Shown: piece after piece, positions 17,071 through 26,048 of the stretch
How the letters are laid out: every line of letters begins with the position of its first letter
Position numbering within the stretch: position 1 is the stretch's first letter
Assembly: GCF_016107705.1 (NCBI RefSeq)
Contig: NZ_JAEHGC010000018.1
Span: 16,536-80,535, forward strand
Reading direction: 5' to 3'
Origin: Neobacillus cucumis
GTDB taxonomy: Bacteria; Bacillota; Bacilli; Bacillales_B; DSM-18226
DNA length: 64,000 bases
Position numbers and translations under genes: made by a program
Notes under the pieces: model-generated
The model's database searches: none
Told to the model about the DNA's origin: nothing
The model's input: the letters and a program-made list of their open reading frames with translations, nothing else

Positions 17071-18804
17071 ATGAATAAAACTAGATTAAAAAATAAAATC
17101 GCTGCAGCTGGCGGCAAAATCTCCGCCGATCTCGTTATCAAAAATGGAAAAATTATCGATGTATTTAACCAAGAAATCCTAACTGGTGATCTCGCAATCC
17201 AAGACGGTATGATTGTCGGAATTGGCGACTTTGAAGGTAAAGAAGTGATCGATGCCAAAAATCGCTTCGTTTGTCCCGGATTCATTGATGCCCATGTTCA
17301 TATCGAGTCATCGATGGTCACACCAACAGAATTCGCAAAAGCCGTTCTTCCTCATGGGATTACAACGGTAATCGCGGACCCTCACGAAATCGCCAATGTT
17401 TCGGGTTCACAAGGGATTCAATTTATGTTGGATGATTCTGATAACCTTCCTCTCGATGTAAAAATCATGCTGCCTTCGTGCGTCCCGGCAACACCGTTTG
17501 AAAATAGCGGTGCGAGGCTGCTAGCTGATGACTTAAAAGATTTTTACCAACATGGACGTGTCCATGGACTGGCTGAGGTAATGGATTACCCGTCCTTACA
17601 AAATGCAGATGATCATATTATCGACAAAATCCTGTTAACGGATGAACATAACCTCCCGATTGACGGGCATTTAGCCGGACTGGATACAACTGCAATAAAT
17701 ATTTATCGCACCGCAGGAATTCGCACTGATCATGAATGCACAACAGCTGCGGAGGCATTGGAACGGGTGCGTCGCGGGATGTATGTGATGATTCGCGAAG
17801 GGTCTGCGGCTAAAAACCTCAAAGCCTTAATTCCTGCTGTAAACCCAAATAATGCGCGCCGCTTCTTGTTTTGTACGGATGATAAGCACTTGGATGAAAT
17901 TGTCGACGAAGGCACCATTGACCAAAATGTCCGTTTGGCCATTCGCGCGGGATTGTCCCCGCTATTGGCCATTCAAATTGCTAGCTTAAATGCTGCGGAA
18001 TGCTTTGGACTTCACCAAAAAGGGGCGCTTGCACCCGGATATAAGGCAGACTTTATCTTAGTAGACGATCTGGAAACGATGAAGATTTCAGAGGTTTACG
18101 TATCGGGTAAACTGACTGCAAAGGATGGAATGTATGTTGGAGAACATCTCCAAGCTAACGTACCAGGAGAAACCTTGACCCAAACGGTGCACATCCCTAA
18201 CATTCTGGAAAAAGATTTGCAGATTCCAATCGGTGAAACGGAACGTGCGAATATTATTGGAATTATTCCAAATAGTATTGTGACAAAAAAGCTTGAGGAA
18301 AAAGTTCAAACGAATGGAGACTTCTTCATCCCTTCACTTGAACAGGACCAATTAAAGCTTGCCGTTCTTGAACGTCACAAAAACACAGGAAATATTGGAC
18401 TAGGAATTGTTAAGGGTTTTGGCTATACAAATGGTGCCATCGCGACCACGATTGCACATGATTCCCATAATATTGTCGCTGCAGGCACAAATGACAAGGA
18501 TTTATTAGCCGCAATTCAAGCAATCAAGGAATTGAATGGCGGCTGTGTAGTGATGAAAGATGGAGAAATTTTAGCAGCTCTATCTCTTCCGATTGGAGGA
18601 TTAATGTCGGATCAAAGTTTTCTTACCATTCACCAGGAATTGAAAAAAATCAATGAAGCACTCGTACAAATTGGTTTTACCGGCAACTTTAATCCGTTTT
18701 TGACCTTGTCCTTTTTAACTCTTCCGGTGATACCTGAACTGAAACTAACTGATTTGGGACTTTTTGATGTTGGAACGTTTCGGCATATCGAAGTAGGAAT
18801 CTAA
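17071..18804 (+). CDS. adeC: adenine deaminase
   Basis: 577 residues, the normal length. It converts adenine to hypoxanthine and ammonia for purine salvage. The amidohydrolase metal sites are seen: GFIDAHVHIESS near residue 70, 'DPHEIANVSG' near 108, 'IDGHLAGLD' near 199 and 'FCTDDKHLDEI' near 267. The C-terminal AdeC domain contains 'HDSHNIVAAGTND' near 470. Control is through the purine riboswitch just upstream. It stands alone, with a terminator on its 3' side. Confidence 0.96.
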   Translation: MNKTRLKNKIAAAGGKISADLVIKNGKIIDVFNQEILTGDLAIQDGMIVGIGDFEGKEVIDAKNRFVCPGFIDAHVHIESSMVTPTEFAKAVLPHGITTVIADPHEIANVSGSQGIQFMLDDSDNLPLDVKIMLPSCVPATPFENSGARLLADDLKDFYQHGRVHGLAEVMDYPSLQNADDHIIDKILLTDEHNLPIDGHLAGLDTTAINIYRTAGIRTDHECTTAAEALERVRRGMYVMIREGSAAKNLKALIPAVNPNNARRFLFCTDDKHLDEIVDEGTIDQNVRLAIRAGLSPLLAIQIASLNAAECFGLHQKGALAPGYKADFILVDDLETMKISEVYVSGKLTAKDGMYVGEHLQANVPGETLTQTVHIPNILEKDLQIPIGETERANIIGIIPNSIVTKKLEEKVQTNGDFFIPSLEQDQLKLAVLERHKNTGNIGLGIVKGFGYTNGAIATTIAHDSHNIVAAGTNDKDLLAAIQAIKELNGGCVVMKDGEILAALSLPIGGLMSDQSFLTIHQELKKINEALVQIGFTGNFNPFLTLSFLTLPVIPELKLTDLGLFDVGTFRHIEVGI

Positions 18805-18805
18805 T

Positions 18806-18842
18806 AAAAAGACCTGTACATTCACGATGTACAGGTCTTTTA
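18806..18842. terminator. bidirectional terminator
   Basis: AAAAGACCTGTACA and TGTACAGGTCTTTT form a 14-bp stem with a 7-base loop between the convergent adenine deaminase and proline dehydrogenase genes. Confidence 0.88.
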
Positions 18843-18847
18843 TCAAT

Positions 18848-19831
18848 TTATTTACGTTTTTTCTTACCGTTTTTAGTCATTCTTCCTATTACGAAAGCAC
18901 CAGCTGCCAACCCAATCATGGTGTTGGTTTTCTTATTAAATACTTGTTTTGCCACAAGATTTAAGTTTTGCGGTCTTTCCGCTAAACGGCGCATGAAATA
19001 GCCGTACCAGTCATTTCCGAATGGAACATACGTACAGAAGTTGTAGCCTTCGCTTGCTAATTTTAATTGAAGGTCTTTTCTGAAACCGTACAGCATTTGG
19101 AATTCAAATTTATCATTTGGAATATCGTTCTTCTTCACAAATTCCTTCACATGGTTAATGACACGGTGGTCATGTGTCGCAATCGAAGTGAATTTACCAT
19201 TTAATAAATGCCATTCAATTAGTTTGATAAAGTTGTTATCGATATCTTTTTTATCTTGGTACGCGTATTCTTCCGGCTCTTTATAAGCACCTTTTACGAT
19301 ACGCAGACGGTAGTTTTTATATTTTTCAAGGTTTTCCTGTGCATTATAGAAATAAGCTTGGATAACCGTTCCAACATTATCATATTCTCTTGAAAGCTCA
19401 TCTAATAGATCAAACGAAGGCTGTAAGTGGCCATAATCTTCCATATCAAAGTTAATGAAGATTCCATATTCATTAGCTCTGTGTACGATTTCTTGCAAAT
19501 TGCTTAAGCAAAAATCATATTCGATATCCAAACCAAGCTGTGTTGGTTTTAAAGAAATATGAGCATCTACTTTATTCTCATGAATCGCTTCAATTACTTG
19601 AAGAATTTGATCTTTCGCTTCCGTAGCTTCCTCTTTTTTGAAGACGAACTCCCCTAAGTTGTCAACCGTACATGAAATTCCTTGGGCATTTAATTCTTTA
19701 ATGCTTTTGATTACTTCTGGAATATTAGTACCCGCAACAACACTTTGAGCACCCATTTTTAATCCATACTTTTTAGCAGCACTATTCAAAAATTGATTTT
19801 GCGATAAGCCGATAAAAAAGTCTCTTAACAT
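18848..19831 (-). CDS. proline dehydrogenase
   Basis: 327 residues, the single-domain Gram-positive form (PutB/FadM/YusM type). It oxidises proline to pyrroline-5-carboxylate with FAD at the membrane. Typical segments are 'SLKPTQLGL' near residue 95, 'INFDMEDYGH' near 130, 'RIVKGAYKEP' near 180, 'ATHDHRVI' near 218 and the C-terminal 'YVPFGNDWYGYFMRRLAERP'. An extended -10 box TGCTATAAT is upstream at 19861-19866. No P5C dehydrogenase lies next to it. Confidence 0.94.
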   Translation of the reverse strand: MLRDFFIGLSQNQFLNSAAKKYGLKMGAQSVVAGTNIPEVIKSIKELNAQGISCTVDNLGEFVFKKEEATEAKDQILQVIEAIHENKVDAHISLKPTQLGLDIEYDFCLSNLQEIVHRANEYGIFINFDMEDYGHLQPSFDLLDELSREYDNVGTVIQAYFYNAQENLEKYKNYRLRIVKGAYKEPEEYAYQDKKDIDNNFIKLIEWHLLNGKFTSIATHDHRVINHVKEFVKKNDIPNDKFEFQMLYGFRKDLQLKLASEGYNFCTYVPFGNDWYGYFMRRLAERPQNLNLVAKQVFNKKTNTMIGLAAGAFVIGRMTKNGKKKRK

Positions 19832-20076
19832 AGCAATTACCCCTTGTTCTTTTTGATTTAATTATAGCATGTTTTTTTAATCAAGATTATTTTACAAATT
19901 TTCGTAAAATAATTTTTTTACTGCAAATTGGTAGCGTTTTAGTTTTTTAGCATATCAAACATACTTATCTTAATACATAAAAATTCGAACATCAACCTTC
20001 GTTATAACAAAAAGAATTTTCAAAATTATTATTCAAATAAAAATAATAACAGGCACTCCAATTGGTTTTGAAGTAC

Positions 20077-21168
20077 CTAATCAAACATCGCTACTTTCTT
20101 TTTCAAATAGTTTCTTCTTTCTTCAATATATAAGGTGAAAATGGCCAATTCTTGATCAAATTGATCGATTTGTTGCTTTTTATAGGGGTCATGTAAGACA
20201 GAGGGGCGAATCGCTTGAAGGAGTTGCTCCACTCTTGGTGCCATAAATTCAACCGTGAATTGATGATTCATAATATCCTCAAGCAGCCTGTGATACTGAC
20301 TGCGAAAGCGGTCTTCATTTAGGATTCGGGCAGTTAATGTATTGAAGCCATCAAAGGGAACATAGTTCGCTTCCATTCGCTTCCCATTCACATCTCTTCC
20401 CCAAGTTGCATCGTAATCCCATGGAATGACCTCAAACAAACCAGTGGCTCCATTGCGGTAGAGTGCGTAATTATGAACAAACCCGTCGTAGTTCGAGGTG
20501 AACACCACTCCTGCGACCCAGCGAAGATATTTCTCTACATTTATATATTTTTGGATTCCTTTTTCAAATTCAGCCTTTGGAAGGGTATTAACTTTATAAA
20601 TAAACTCCTGTAAATGGAGATCATCTTTAGCACTTCCCCATTGTCGTTCATATCCTAACTTCAACGATTTTTTCGTTTCCTTATCTAAATCACTCATGAG
20701 TGAAAAATTGGCATCGCCATCGACCGCATAAAAGATGGCACCATTTGGCAGACTCCTTCGCTTGATAAAATTTTCATCCACCGACTCAATTTCCAAATAT
20801 ACGCCTTCTGCTTTTCCGTTTATCGTTAAAAAGACATGGCGGGATTGGGGTGCAAGACAGCCGATTTCTTTAAAAAATTCAAAGGATAATTTGTTACGGA
20901 TGAGGGAAGGATCTTTAAACTCAGCGTTAAGATGAACTAATGAGGATCCTTTAAATTTCTTAGGTTTATAATAGGCAATTTGATAAGACTTTTTTTCAAA
21001 ATCACGAATATGTGATCCCCGGTAGCTGAGATCAATCTCGAGTTTCTTCCCTTCGATCGCAAGCTGGGCCGGGACTGGATCGTCAATCCAGATATCCCTT
21101 TTTAGTTCCCGTAAGTCAATTGGGTTTATAAAGATTTTATATTGAGGTAATTTGAAAGTCTCGTCCAT
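20077..21168 (-). CDS. cotH: CotH family spore-coat protein kinase
   Basis: 363 residues, near the size of B. subtilis CotH. The kinase-fold features are 'RGSHIRDFEKKSYQIAYYK' characters near residue 50, 'VYLEIESVDENF' near 118, 'NYDGFVHNYALYR' near 227 and 'EVIPWDYDATWGRD' near 248 with the metal-binding Asp residues. CotH phosphorylates coat proteins such as CotB and CotG on serines in basic repeats. A small basic repeat protein is transcribed divergently from it, as cotG is in B. subtilis. It is expected to be expressed in the mother cell late in sporulation. Confidence 0.9.
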   Translation of the reverse strand: MDETFKLPQYKIFINPIDLRELKRDIWIDDPVPAQLAIEGKKLEIDLSYRGSHIRDFEKKSYQIAYYKPKKFKGSSLVHLNAEFKDPSLIRNKLSFEFFKEIGCLAPQSRHVFLTINGKAEGVYLEIESVDENFIKRRSLPNGAIFYAVDGDANFSLMSDLDKETKKSLKLGYERQWGSAKDDLHLQEFIYKVNTLPKAEFEKGIQKYINVEKYLRWVAGVVFTSNYDGFVHNYALYRNGATGLFEVIPWDYDATWGRDVNGKRMEANYVPFDGFNTLTARILNEDRFRSQYHRLLEDIMNHQFTVEFMAPRVEQLLQAIRPSVLHDPYKKQQIDQFDQELAIFTLYIEERRNYLKKKVAMFD

Positions 21169-21229
21169 GATTTCCCCCTCCTAGTTTATTCGTATTCAGG
21201 AAAAATTTTTAGGTCACCAGCGGACAACA

Positions 21230-21281
21230 ATTTACGTAGGATTGGGCGAATGCCCCAAACAAGTACGAGCCGATTTACGTA
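21230..21281. repeat. direct repeat ATTTACGTA in the cotH divergent region
   Basis: ATTTACGTA occurs at 21230-21238 and 21273-21281 on either side of a small hairpin TTGGGC/GCCCCAA (21243-21259). The pair lies between the divergent coat genes and may be a regulator site. No clear sporulation promoter could be read. Confidence 0.35.
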
Positions 21282-21354
21282 ACTTGATAAAAGAAGAGAG
21301 AGGTTATGGCTTTTTCGTTTTAATCCCTCTTTCGTGAAATAAGGAGGTGCAATT

Positions 21355-21690
21355 ATGAACGATTATTCATCAGAAGATATTCAGAGAGCAGCAGAGGAAG
21401 TACAAAGAGGCGGATTTGGTGATTTCATGTTCAGAGATCCGGGATTTGGCCGTACTTCACGGAGACAAACTTCTTCAAGACGCAACACTTCTAGGAAGCG
21501 TACAACAACCAGAAGAAAAACTTCACGTAAGCAAACTTCTAGAAGAGTTACTTCTAGACGAAATACCACCAGACACCACAACCATTGCGCACACCGCTCC
21601 AACTGGAGAACCATGGTTCGGGGCAACCAAGAAATCAGTACCTGCTGGGACGACGGCAACATGTGGGAACTAAGAATCCGAAACCTTTAA
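21355..21690 (+). CDS. Arg/Thr-rich CotG-like spore-coat protein
   Basis: 111 residues with a perfect AAGGAGGTG site. The N-terminal 35 residues are acidic and aromatic ('YSSEDIQRAAEEVQRGGFGD'). Residues ~34-73 are a run of short basic repeats around R-R-x-T-S-R / S-R-R-N-T, with about 20 Arg/Lys and 15 Ser/Thr. The C-terminus ends 'STCWDDGNMWELRIRNL'. No database family is claimed. Its position beside cotH, the divergent orientation and the Ser/Thr-Arg repeats make it a likely CotH substrate that plays the part of CotG. Confidence 0.7.
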   Translation: MNDYSSEDIQRAAEEVQRGGFGDFMFRDPGFGRTSRRQTSSRRNTSRKRTTTRRKTSRKQTSRRVTSRRNTTRHHNHCAHRSNWRTMVRGNQEISTCWDDGNMWELRIRNL

Positions 21691-21757
21691 AGCAGTGACA
21701 GGCACCGCCCGTGGACTTTTGCACTATTTTGTCCGTCCTGGGTGGACAATCAAAATA

Positions 21758-21797
21758 AACAACAGGCACCTTCCCCAATCGGGCGGTGCCTGTTGTT
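21758..21797. terminator. bidirectional terminator
   Basis: AACAACAGGCACC and GGTGCCTGTTGTT form a perfect 13-bp stem with a 14-base loop between the convergent CotG-like and DsbA genes. Confidence 0.8.
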
Positions 21798-21804
21798 CTG
21801 TAGT

Positions 21805-22536
21805 TTATTTTTTTTCTGGAATTCCGCAGCTGCCATCTGTGCAGGTTGCGTCCTCTGCACTTTCAGTTGAGAGGTCCTTTAGCACGACTGGTGCAGCAGA
21901 TTCCTCTTGCCATACTTGCTGGAGTGCACCTAAGAAGGTTGCGATTGGCTGTGCTCCGGAAATCGCGTATTTTTGGTTAATAACAAAATATGGTACACCG
22001 CTGATGCCGTATTGCTGGGCAATCGATTCATCAATGCGGACATCATTGGCGAAAGACGTTTGGTCTTGTAGTACATTTAATACTTCTAGACTGTCTAAGC
22101 CTGCTGCAGCAGCAATATCTGCCAAGGTTTCGTAATCACCGATATTCTTTCCATCTGTAAAGTAAGCATGGAGTAGCTTTTCAGTAACCTCGGTTTCTTT
22201 TCCATGTTCTTTGGCAAATTTGGCTAGACGATGAGCGTCAAAGGTGTTCGTTGGTTTCATCGTATCAAAATTATAGCTTAAGCCGACGTTAGCGGCCTGC
22301 TGCCCGACGCTCTGATTCGCTTGCTTTGCCTGTTCAAGACTCATGCGGTATTTGCCAGCGAGTACTTCATGAATAGATTCACCACTGTATTTTGGCGAGT
22401 TTGGATCGAGTTCAAAGCTTTTAAATTCAACCTCTACCTGGTCCCGATTCGGGAATTGTGCCAATGCCTCCTCCAGGTGACGTTTTCCTATATAACAAAA
22501 TGGACAAACAAAATCTGACCATACCTCTATTTTCAT
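21805..22536 (-). CDS. FrnE/YwbO-type DsbA family oxidoreductase
   Basis: 243 residues. The thioredoxin-like active site CPFC is at residues 10-13 after 'EVWSDFV', and the cis-Pro segment 'ISGVPYFVINQKYAISGAQP' characters lie near 178. There is no signal peptide, so the enzyme is cytoplasmic like other FrnE proteins, which act in thiol/disulphide or polyketide redox chemistry. A C-terminal tail holds 'CTDGSCGIP', a second cysteine pair that canonical DsbA lacks. It is a single gene with terminators on the 3' side. Confidence 0.88.
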   Translation of the reverse strand: MKIEVWSDFVCPFCYIGKRHLEEALAQFPNRDQVEVEFKSFELDPNSPKYSGESIHEVLAGKYRMSLEQAKQANQSVGQQAANVGLSYNFDTMKPTNTFDAHRLAKFAKEHGKETEVTEKLLHAYFTDGKNIGDYETLADIAAAAGLDSLEVLNVLQDQTSFANDVRIDESIAQQYGISGVPYFVINQKYAISGAQPIATFLGALQQVWQEESAAPVVLKDLSTESAEDATCTDGSCGIPEKK

Positions 22537-22711
22537 GGTTACACCTCATTTTTCTGATGAATAAAGATAGTGTACCATATGAGGGGGAAATGCCAATGGA
22601 ATATGCTTCGTAAGGAAAGATTGTCCCAAAAAACAGTTTCAAGGACATTTCTACGAGTATCCCAGAAGATATTGCCCTAAAATCACTAATCATAGGAAAT
22701 AGCAAGGTTTA

Positions 22712-24073
22712 TTACCCAAATATCTTCCCCGGATTCAAAATCCCCTTCGGATCAAGCGCAAATTTAATGGCTTTCATTACATCCAATGACTCCCCATGTT
22801 CCTTGCGCTGATATTTAGTTTTTCCAACCCCTACCCCATGCTCGCCTGTACAGGAACCGCCCCGGCTGAGGGCATAATCAACCAAATGGGCATTCAGATC
22901 AGCCGCTTTTTTCATCTCTTCCGGATCATCAACATCAATCATAATGATGGAATGGTAGTTTCCATCTCCTACATGTCCTAATAGAGCACCGTCCAAACCA
23001 ATCCGATCAATCGCCTCGCGGGCATCATGAATCGCACCGCTCAATTCTGACATCGGAACACACACATCGGTAACCATCATTTTTTTCCCGGGAGACTTAT
23101 GTACAAAAGCATACGCTAAATTATGACGGACCTCCCAAAGCTGGGCACGTGCCTTTGAATCCGTCTCAAACAAGAACTCTTCGCAACCGTGGTCCTGAGC
23201 AATTTTTTTAGCAAAATCAGCATCATACTGAAGACCAGCCTCATTCCCATGGAATTCCATGAACAGTGTTGGTTTAACCGGATAATCCGTGTGGTTATAA
23301 AGATTTACCTGCATAATCGAGCGAGCATCAACTAATTCAATCCGTGCCATCTGAATCCCGGCGGAGAGAATATCGGTAACCGTTGCAACAGCCTCTTCCA
23401 CACTTGGAAAAACAGCCCGTGCCGCGCTGATCACTTCCGGTATCCCGAAAACACGTAAGGTTAATTCTGTAAATGCCCCCAGTGTCCCTTCAGATCCAAC
23501 AAACAATCCAGTAATATGATAGCCTGAGGACGATTTCGCCGTCATACTACCAGTATGAATAATGCGTCCGTCTGCTAAAACCACTTCCAAATCACGGACT
23601 TGATCCCGCATCACCCCATAGCGGACAGAGGTTGTTCCACTTGCATTGGTCGCCGCCATACCACCAACCGTTGCATCCGCTCCTGGATCCACCGGGAAAA
23701 ATAAACCATATTTTTTTAACTCTTTATTTAATTGCGTCCGGGTAACCCCTGGTTGTACACGCACTAAAAAGTCGTTTGGGCGAACCTCAAGGACTTGATT
23801 CATCAGTTGAAAATCAAGGGAAATTCCACCTTGATAGGGAATCACATGCCCCTCCAAACTCGACCCAAAGCCAAATGGTGTTACTGGGATTTCGTGATCA
23901 TTTGCATACTTTAGGATCGCACTGACTTCTTCTTTATTTTTCGTAAAAACAACCACATCCGGTAAATGCGGTGTGTGATAGGACTCATCTTTACTATGCT
24001 GCTCTAAAACCGTTGGGTTTTCCGTGACCTGTTCCTCGGGTAGAATTTTTCTTAATTCGTCTAATAATATCAT
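22712..24073 (-). CDS. FAD-linked oxidase, GlcD/D-lactate dehydrogenase type
   Basis: 453 residues. The PCMH FAD-binding domain covers residues ~35-215 ('VTPFGFGSSLEGHVIPYQGG', 'PGADATVGGMAATNASG', 'SEGTLGAFTE'). The C-terminal cap has the metal-binding 'HVGDGNYHSII' near 365 and 'GEHGVGVGKTKY' near 414. It oxidises a 2-hydroxyacid (D-lactate or glycolate) and passes electrons to the respiratory chain. No glcF partner is adjacent, which favours the single-subunit D-lactate dehydrogenase type. Confidence 0.88.
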   Translation of the reverse strand: MILLDELRKILPEEQVTENPTVLEQHSKDESYHTPHLPDVVVFTKNKEEVSAILKYANDHEIPVTPFGFGSSLEGHVIPYQGGISLDFQLMNQVLEVRPNDFLVRVQPGVTRTQLNKELKKYGLFFPVDPGADATVGGMAATNASGTTSVRYGVMRDQVRDLEVVLADGRIIHTGSMTAKSSSGYHITGLFVGSEGTLGAFTELTLRVFGIPEVISAARAVFPSVEEAVATVTDILSAGIQMARIELVDARSIMQVNLYNHTDYPVKPTLFMEFHGNEAGLQYDADFAKKIAQDHGCEEFLFETDSKARAQLWEVRHNLAYAFVHKSPGKKMMVTDVCVPMSELSGAIHDAREAIDRIGLDGALLGHVGDGNYHSIIMIDVDDPEEMKKAADLNAHLVDYALSRGGSCTGEHGVGVGKTKYQRKEHGESLDVMKAIKFALDPKGILNPGKIFG

Positions 24074-24175
24074 TTTCAGCCAGCCCTCTCTTGAATATTC
24101 GGAAAAGTAATACTAATAGAACAATTATAGAACAAGACGGAATGATTTCAAACTTTGAAGATTACTAGAATGCTA

Positions 24176-24202
24176 AAAAGGTGCCAAAATAAGGCACCTT
24201 TT
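24176..24202 (-). terminator. terminator after the APC permease
   Basis: AAAAGGTGCC and GGCACCTTTT form a 10-bp stem with a 7-base loop; on the minus strand it is followed by T residues. Confidence 0.8.
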
Positions 24203-24209
24203 GCTAAAA

Positions 24210-25745
24210 TTATTCTTTCTCATGCTCAAATTCATCTTCCAGCCTTCTGATTTCATCCACTGATTTTTCAAGTGCAGCCTGCGGGCCTTTGAAATGCTTC
24301 TTGTAGTAGGCAAGGTCCATGATGACCAACACCACAAACATCCCAATCAAGGCGTAGGCTGCCATTTGATTTGGCGGTATGACCATGATGACGCAAATAA
24401 ATACAATCCAGATTAAGCTGATCACATTGATTGGTTTGCTCCATTTCCCTAACGCCCAAGGACCATAATGCTTTGGTAAAAATAAACCTTTCGATTCGGC
24501 TCTAAGTTTCAGATAGATAGGGATTCCGTATGCCACATACAAACCGACCACACTTACCGCGGTTAAGAAGGCAATCGTTGAGTAGCCAGCATTCGGATTG
24601 ACCAACTTCGTAATGTAATCGATCAACGCTAAGATAAAGGAAAGAATAACAGCAAGCCAGATGGCCTTTGCCGGTGTCCTGAATTTGCGGCTGATTTCTG
24701 CCCAATGACGGCTGAGCGGCATTCCATTATCCCTTGAAAATGCATACATCATCCGCGAAAATGAAGTAATCGATGAAAGACCGCAGAAGAACATGGCAAA
24801 GGTTACTAGCCATAAAACAATGTTTCCAAATGTGCCGCCTAATGCCTTACTAATTACAAAAATAAAGGCATTATCAGAGTTCACCGCACCGTTCGCATCA
24901 TGAATGGATAGTGTGACGAACGCGAGCATGATAAAGCCAAAGACAAATGAGAAGGCAACGGAGTTAAAAATCCCCCATGGGGCTCGGACACGTGGATGAA
25001 CTGTTTCTTCAATGGTGTGGGCCGAAGCATCATAGCCGGTGAAGGTCCATTGTGCCTGCAATAATCCGATTAAAAATGCCAGGAAATAAGGTTTGTCGGA
25101 AAAGGTTTGACCGACATGGAATAGATAATCAATCGGCTGTAGTCCGTGCTTCGTGAAGAAGGCTAAACTGACCACTAAAATGGCAACGACAGCCATGTGA
25201 TACCAAGCAGAGAAATCATTTAATTTTGCGACAATTTTGATACCAATATGGTTGAGGATTCCGTGTAATAGGAGGACAACGCCAAAAACGATTAGGGTGG
25301 TTGTATCAGTAGATTGATAGTTGAAGATTCCTGCAAGAAGTGGGTCGGCGAATAAGGCTACAGAGTAATCGATTCCGGCGACGATTCCAATTTGACCAAT
25401 TAAGTTAATCCAGGCAGTATACCAGCCGATTCGCGTTCCTTTTAAGGCAGCGGCCCAGTGGTAAAGTGCCCCGGCGGTTGGAATGGCTGAAGCTAGTTCT
25501 GAAAGTGAAGCGGCGACTAGCATGACGAAAAAGGCAACGATGGTCCAGCCAAATCCCATCATTCCCGGACCGCCGTAGGTTAATCCGTGACCGTAAAGGG
25601 AAACTGCACCTGTTAATATGGAAATAATTGAAAATGAGATCGCAAAGTTCGAAAAGCCGCCCATGTCGCGTAAGAGCTCCTGGGCATATCCATAACGATT
25701 GAGGTGTTTTTTATCCTCGAGCAATTGTTGGTCCCTGCTCTTCAT
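24210..25745 (-). CDS. APC superfamily amino-acid/amine permease
   Basis: 511 residues from the ATG at 25745, which has AAAGGGGAG 8 bases upstream; an ATG at 25763 overlapping the stop of the small gene upstream is an alternative. There are twelve hydrophobic segments. The N-terminal 'GYAQELLRDMGGFSNFAISFSIIS' characters and 'ALYHWAAALKG' belong to the GABA/choline-permease branch (UGA4/HNM1/BAT1-like). The substrate is unknown. It is co-transcribed with a 48-residue single-span protein, and its terminator is just downstream. Confidence 0.88.
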   Translation of the reverse strand: MKSRDQQLLEDKKHLNRYGYAQELLRDMGGFSNFAISFSIISILTGAVSLYGHGLTYGGPGMMGFGWTIVAFFVMLVAASLSELASAIPTAGALYHWAAALKGTRIGWYTAWINLIGQIGIVAGIDYSVALFADPLLAGIFNYQSTDTTTLIVFGVVLLLHGILNHIGIKIVAKLNDFSAWYHMAVVAILVVSLAFFTKHGLQPIDYLFHVGQTFSDKPYFLAFLIGLLQAQWTFTGYDASAHTIEETVHPRVRAPWGIFNSVAFSFVFGFIMLAFVTLSIHDANGAVNSDNAFIFVISKALGGTFGNIVLWLVTFAMFFCGLSSITSFSRMMYAFSRDNGMPLSRHWAEISRKFRTPAKAIWLAVILSFILALIDYITKLVNPNAGYSTIAFLTAVSVVGLYVAYGIPIYLKLRAESKGLFLPKHYGPWALGKWSKPINVISLIWIVFICVIMVIPPNQMAAYALIGMFVVLVIMDLAYYKKHFKGPQAALEKSVDEIRRLEDEFEHEKE

Positions 25746-25759
25746 TCGATTCTCCCCTT

Positions 25760-25906
25760 TCATGATTCCTTTTCTGCTTCATTACCGACAAAAATTTCAT
25801 GTTCTTCATCATTAAAGGATCTTACATTCTTATTTGCCTTCATCCCAATGGCTGTACCGACAACAAGCGTAAAGATAATCATCGCAAATCCGATTACAAC
25901 CCCCAT
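25760..25906 (-). CDS. small single-span membrane protein, probable permease accessory
   Basis: 48 residues from an ATG with AAAGGAGGGG 6 bases upstream. Residues 1-22 are one hydrophobic span with glycines ('MGVVIGFAMIIFTLVVGT'); the rest is a charged, acidic tail. The stop lies 14 bases before the permease start and overlaps an alternative permease ATG as ATGA. Very small proteins of this shape are encoded just before symporter and permease genes in Bacillaceae. The function is inferred from that position. Confidence 0.7.
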   Translation of the reverse strand: MGVVIGFAMIIFTLVVGTAIGMKANKNVRSFNDEEHEIFVGNEAEKES

Positions 25907-26008
25907 TCGCTCCCCTCCTTTCGGTTTAAATAAAAAGACCAAATATGGTCAAGTTATCACCATATTATTCTCGAAAACCATTAAATATACCTTGTGAAAT
26001 TTTCACAT

Positions 26009-26021
26009 GGTGCCTGTCACC
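26009..26021. repeat. short dispersed GGTGCCTGTCACC repeat
   Basis: GGTGCCTGTCACC is the reverse complement of GGTGACAGGCACC; the same element (GTGACAGGCACC) is at 21695-21706. It is not palindromic by itself and looks like a small dispersed element. Confidence 0.45.
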
Positions 26022-26048
26022 TTTGCTCATTATTTTACAAGTTGATGA

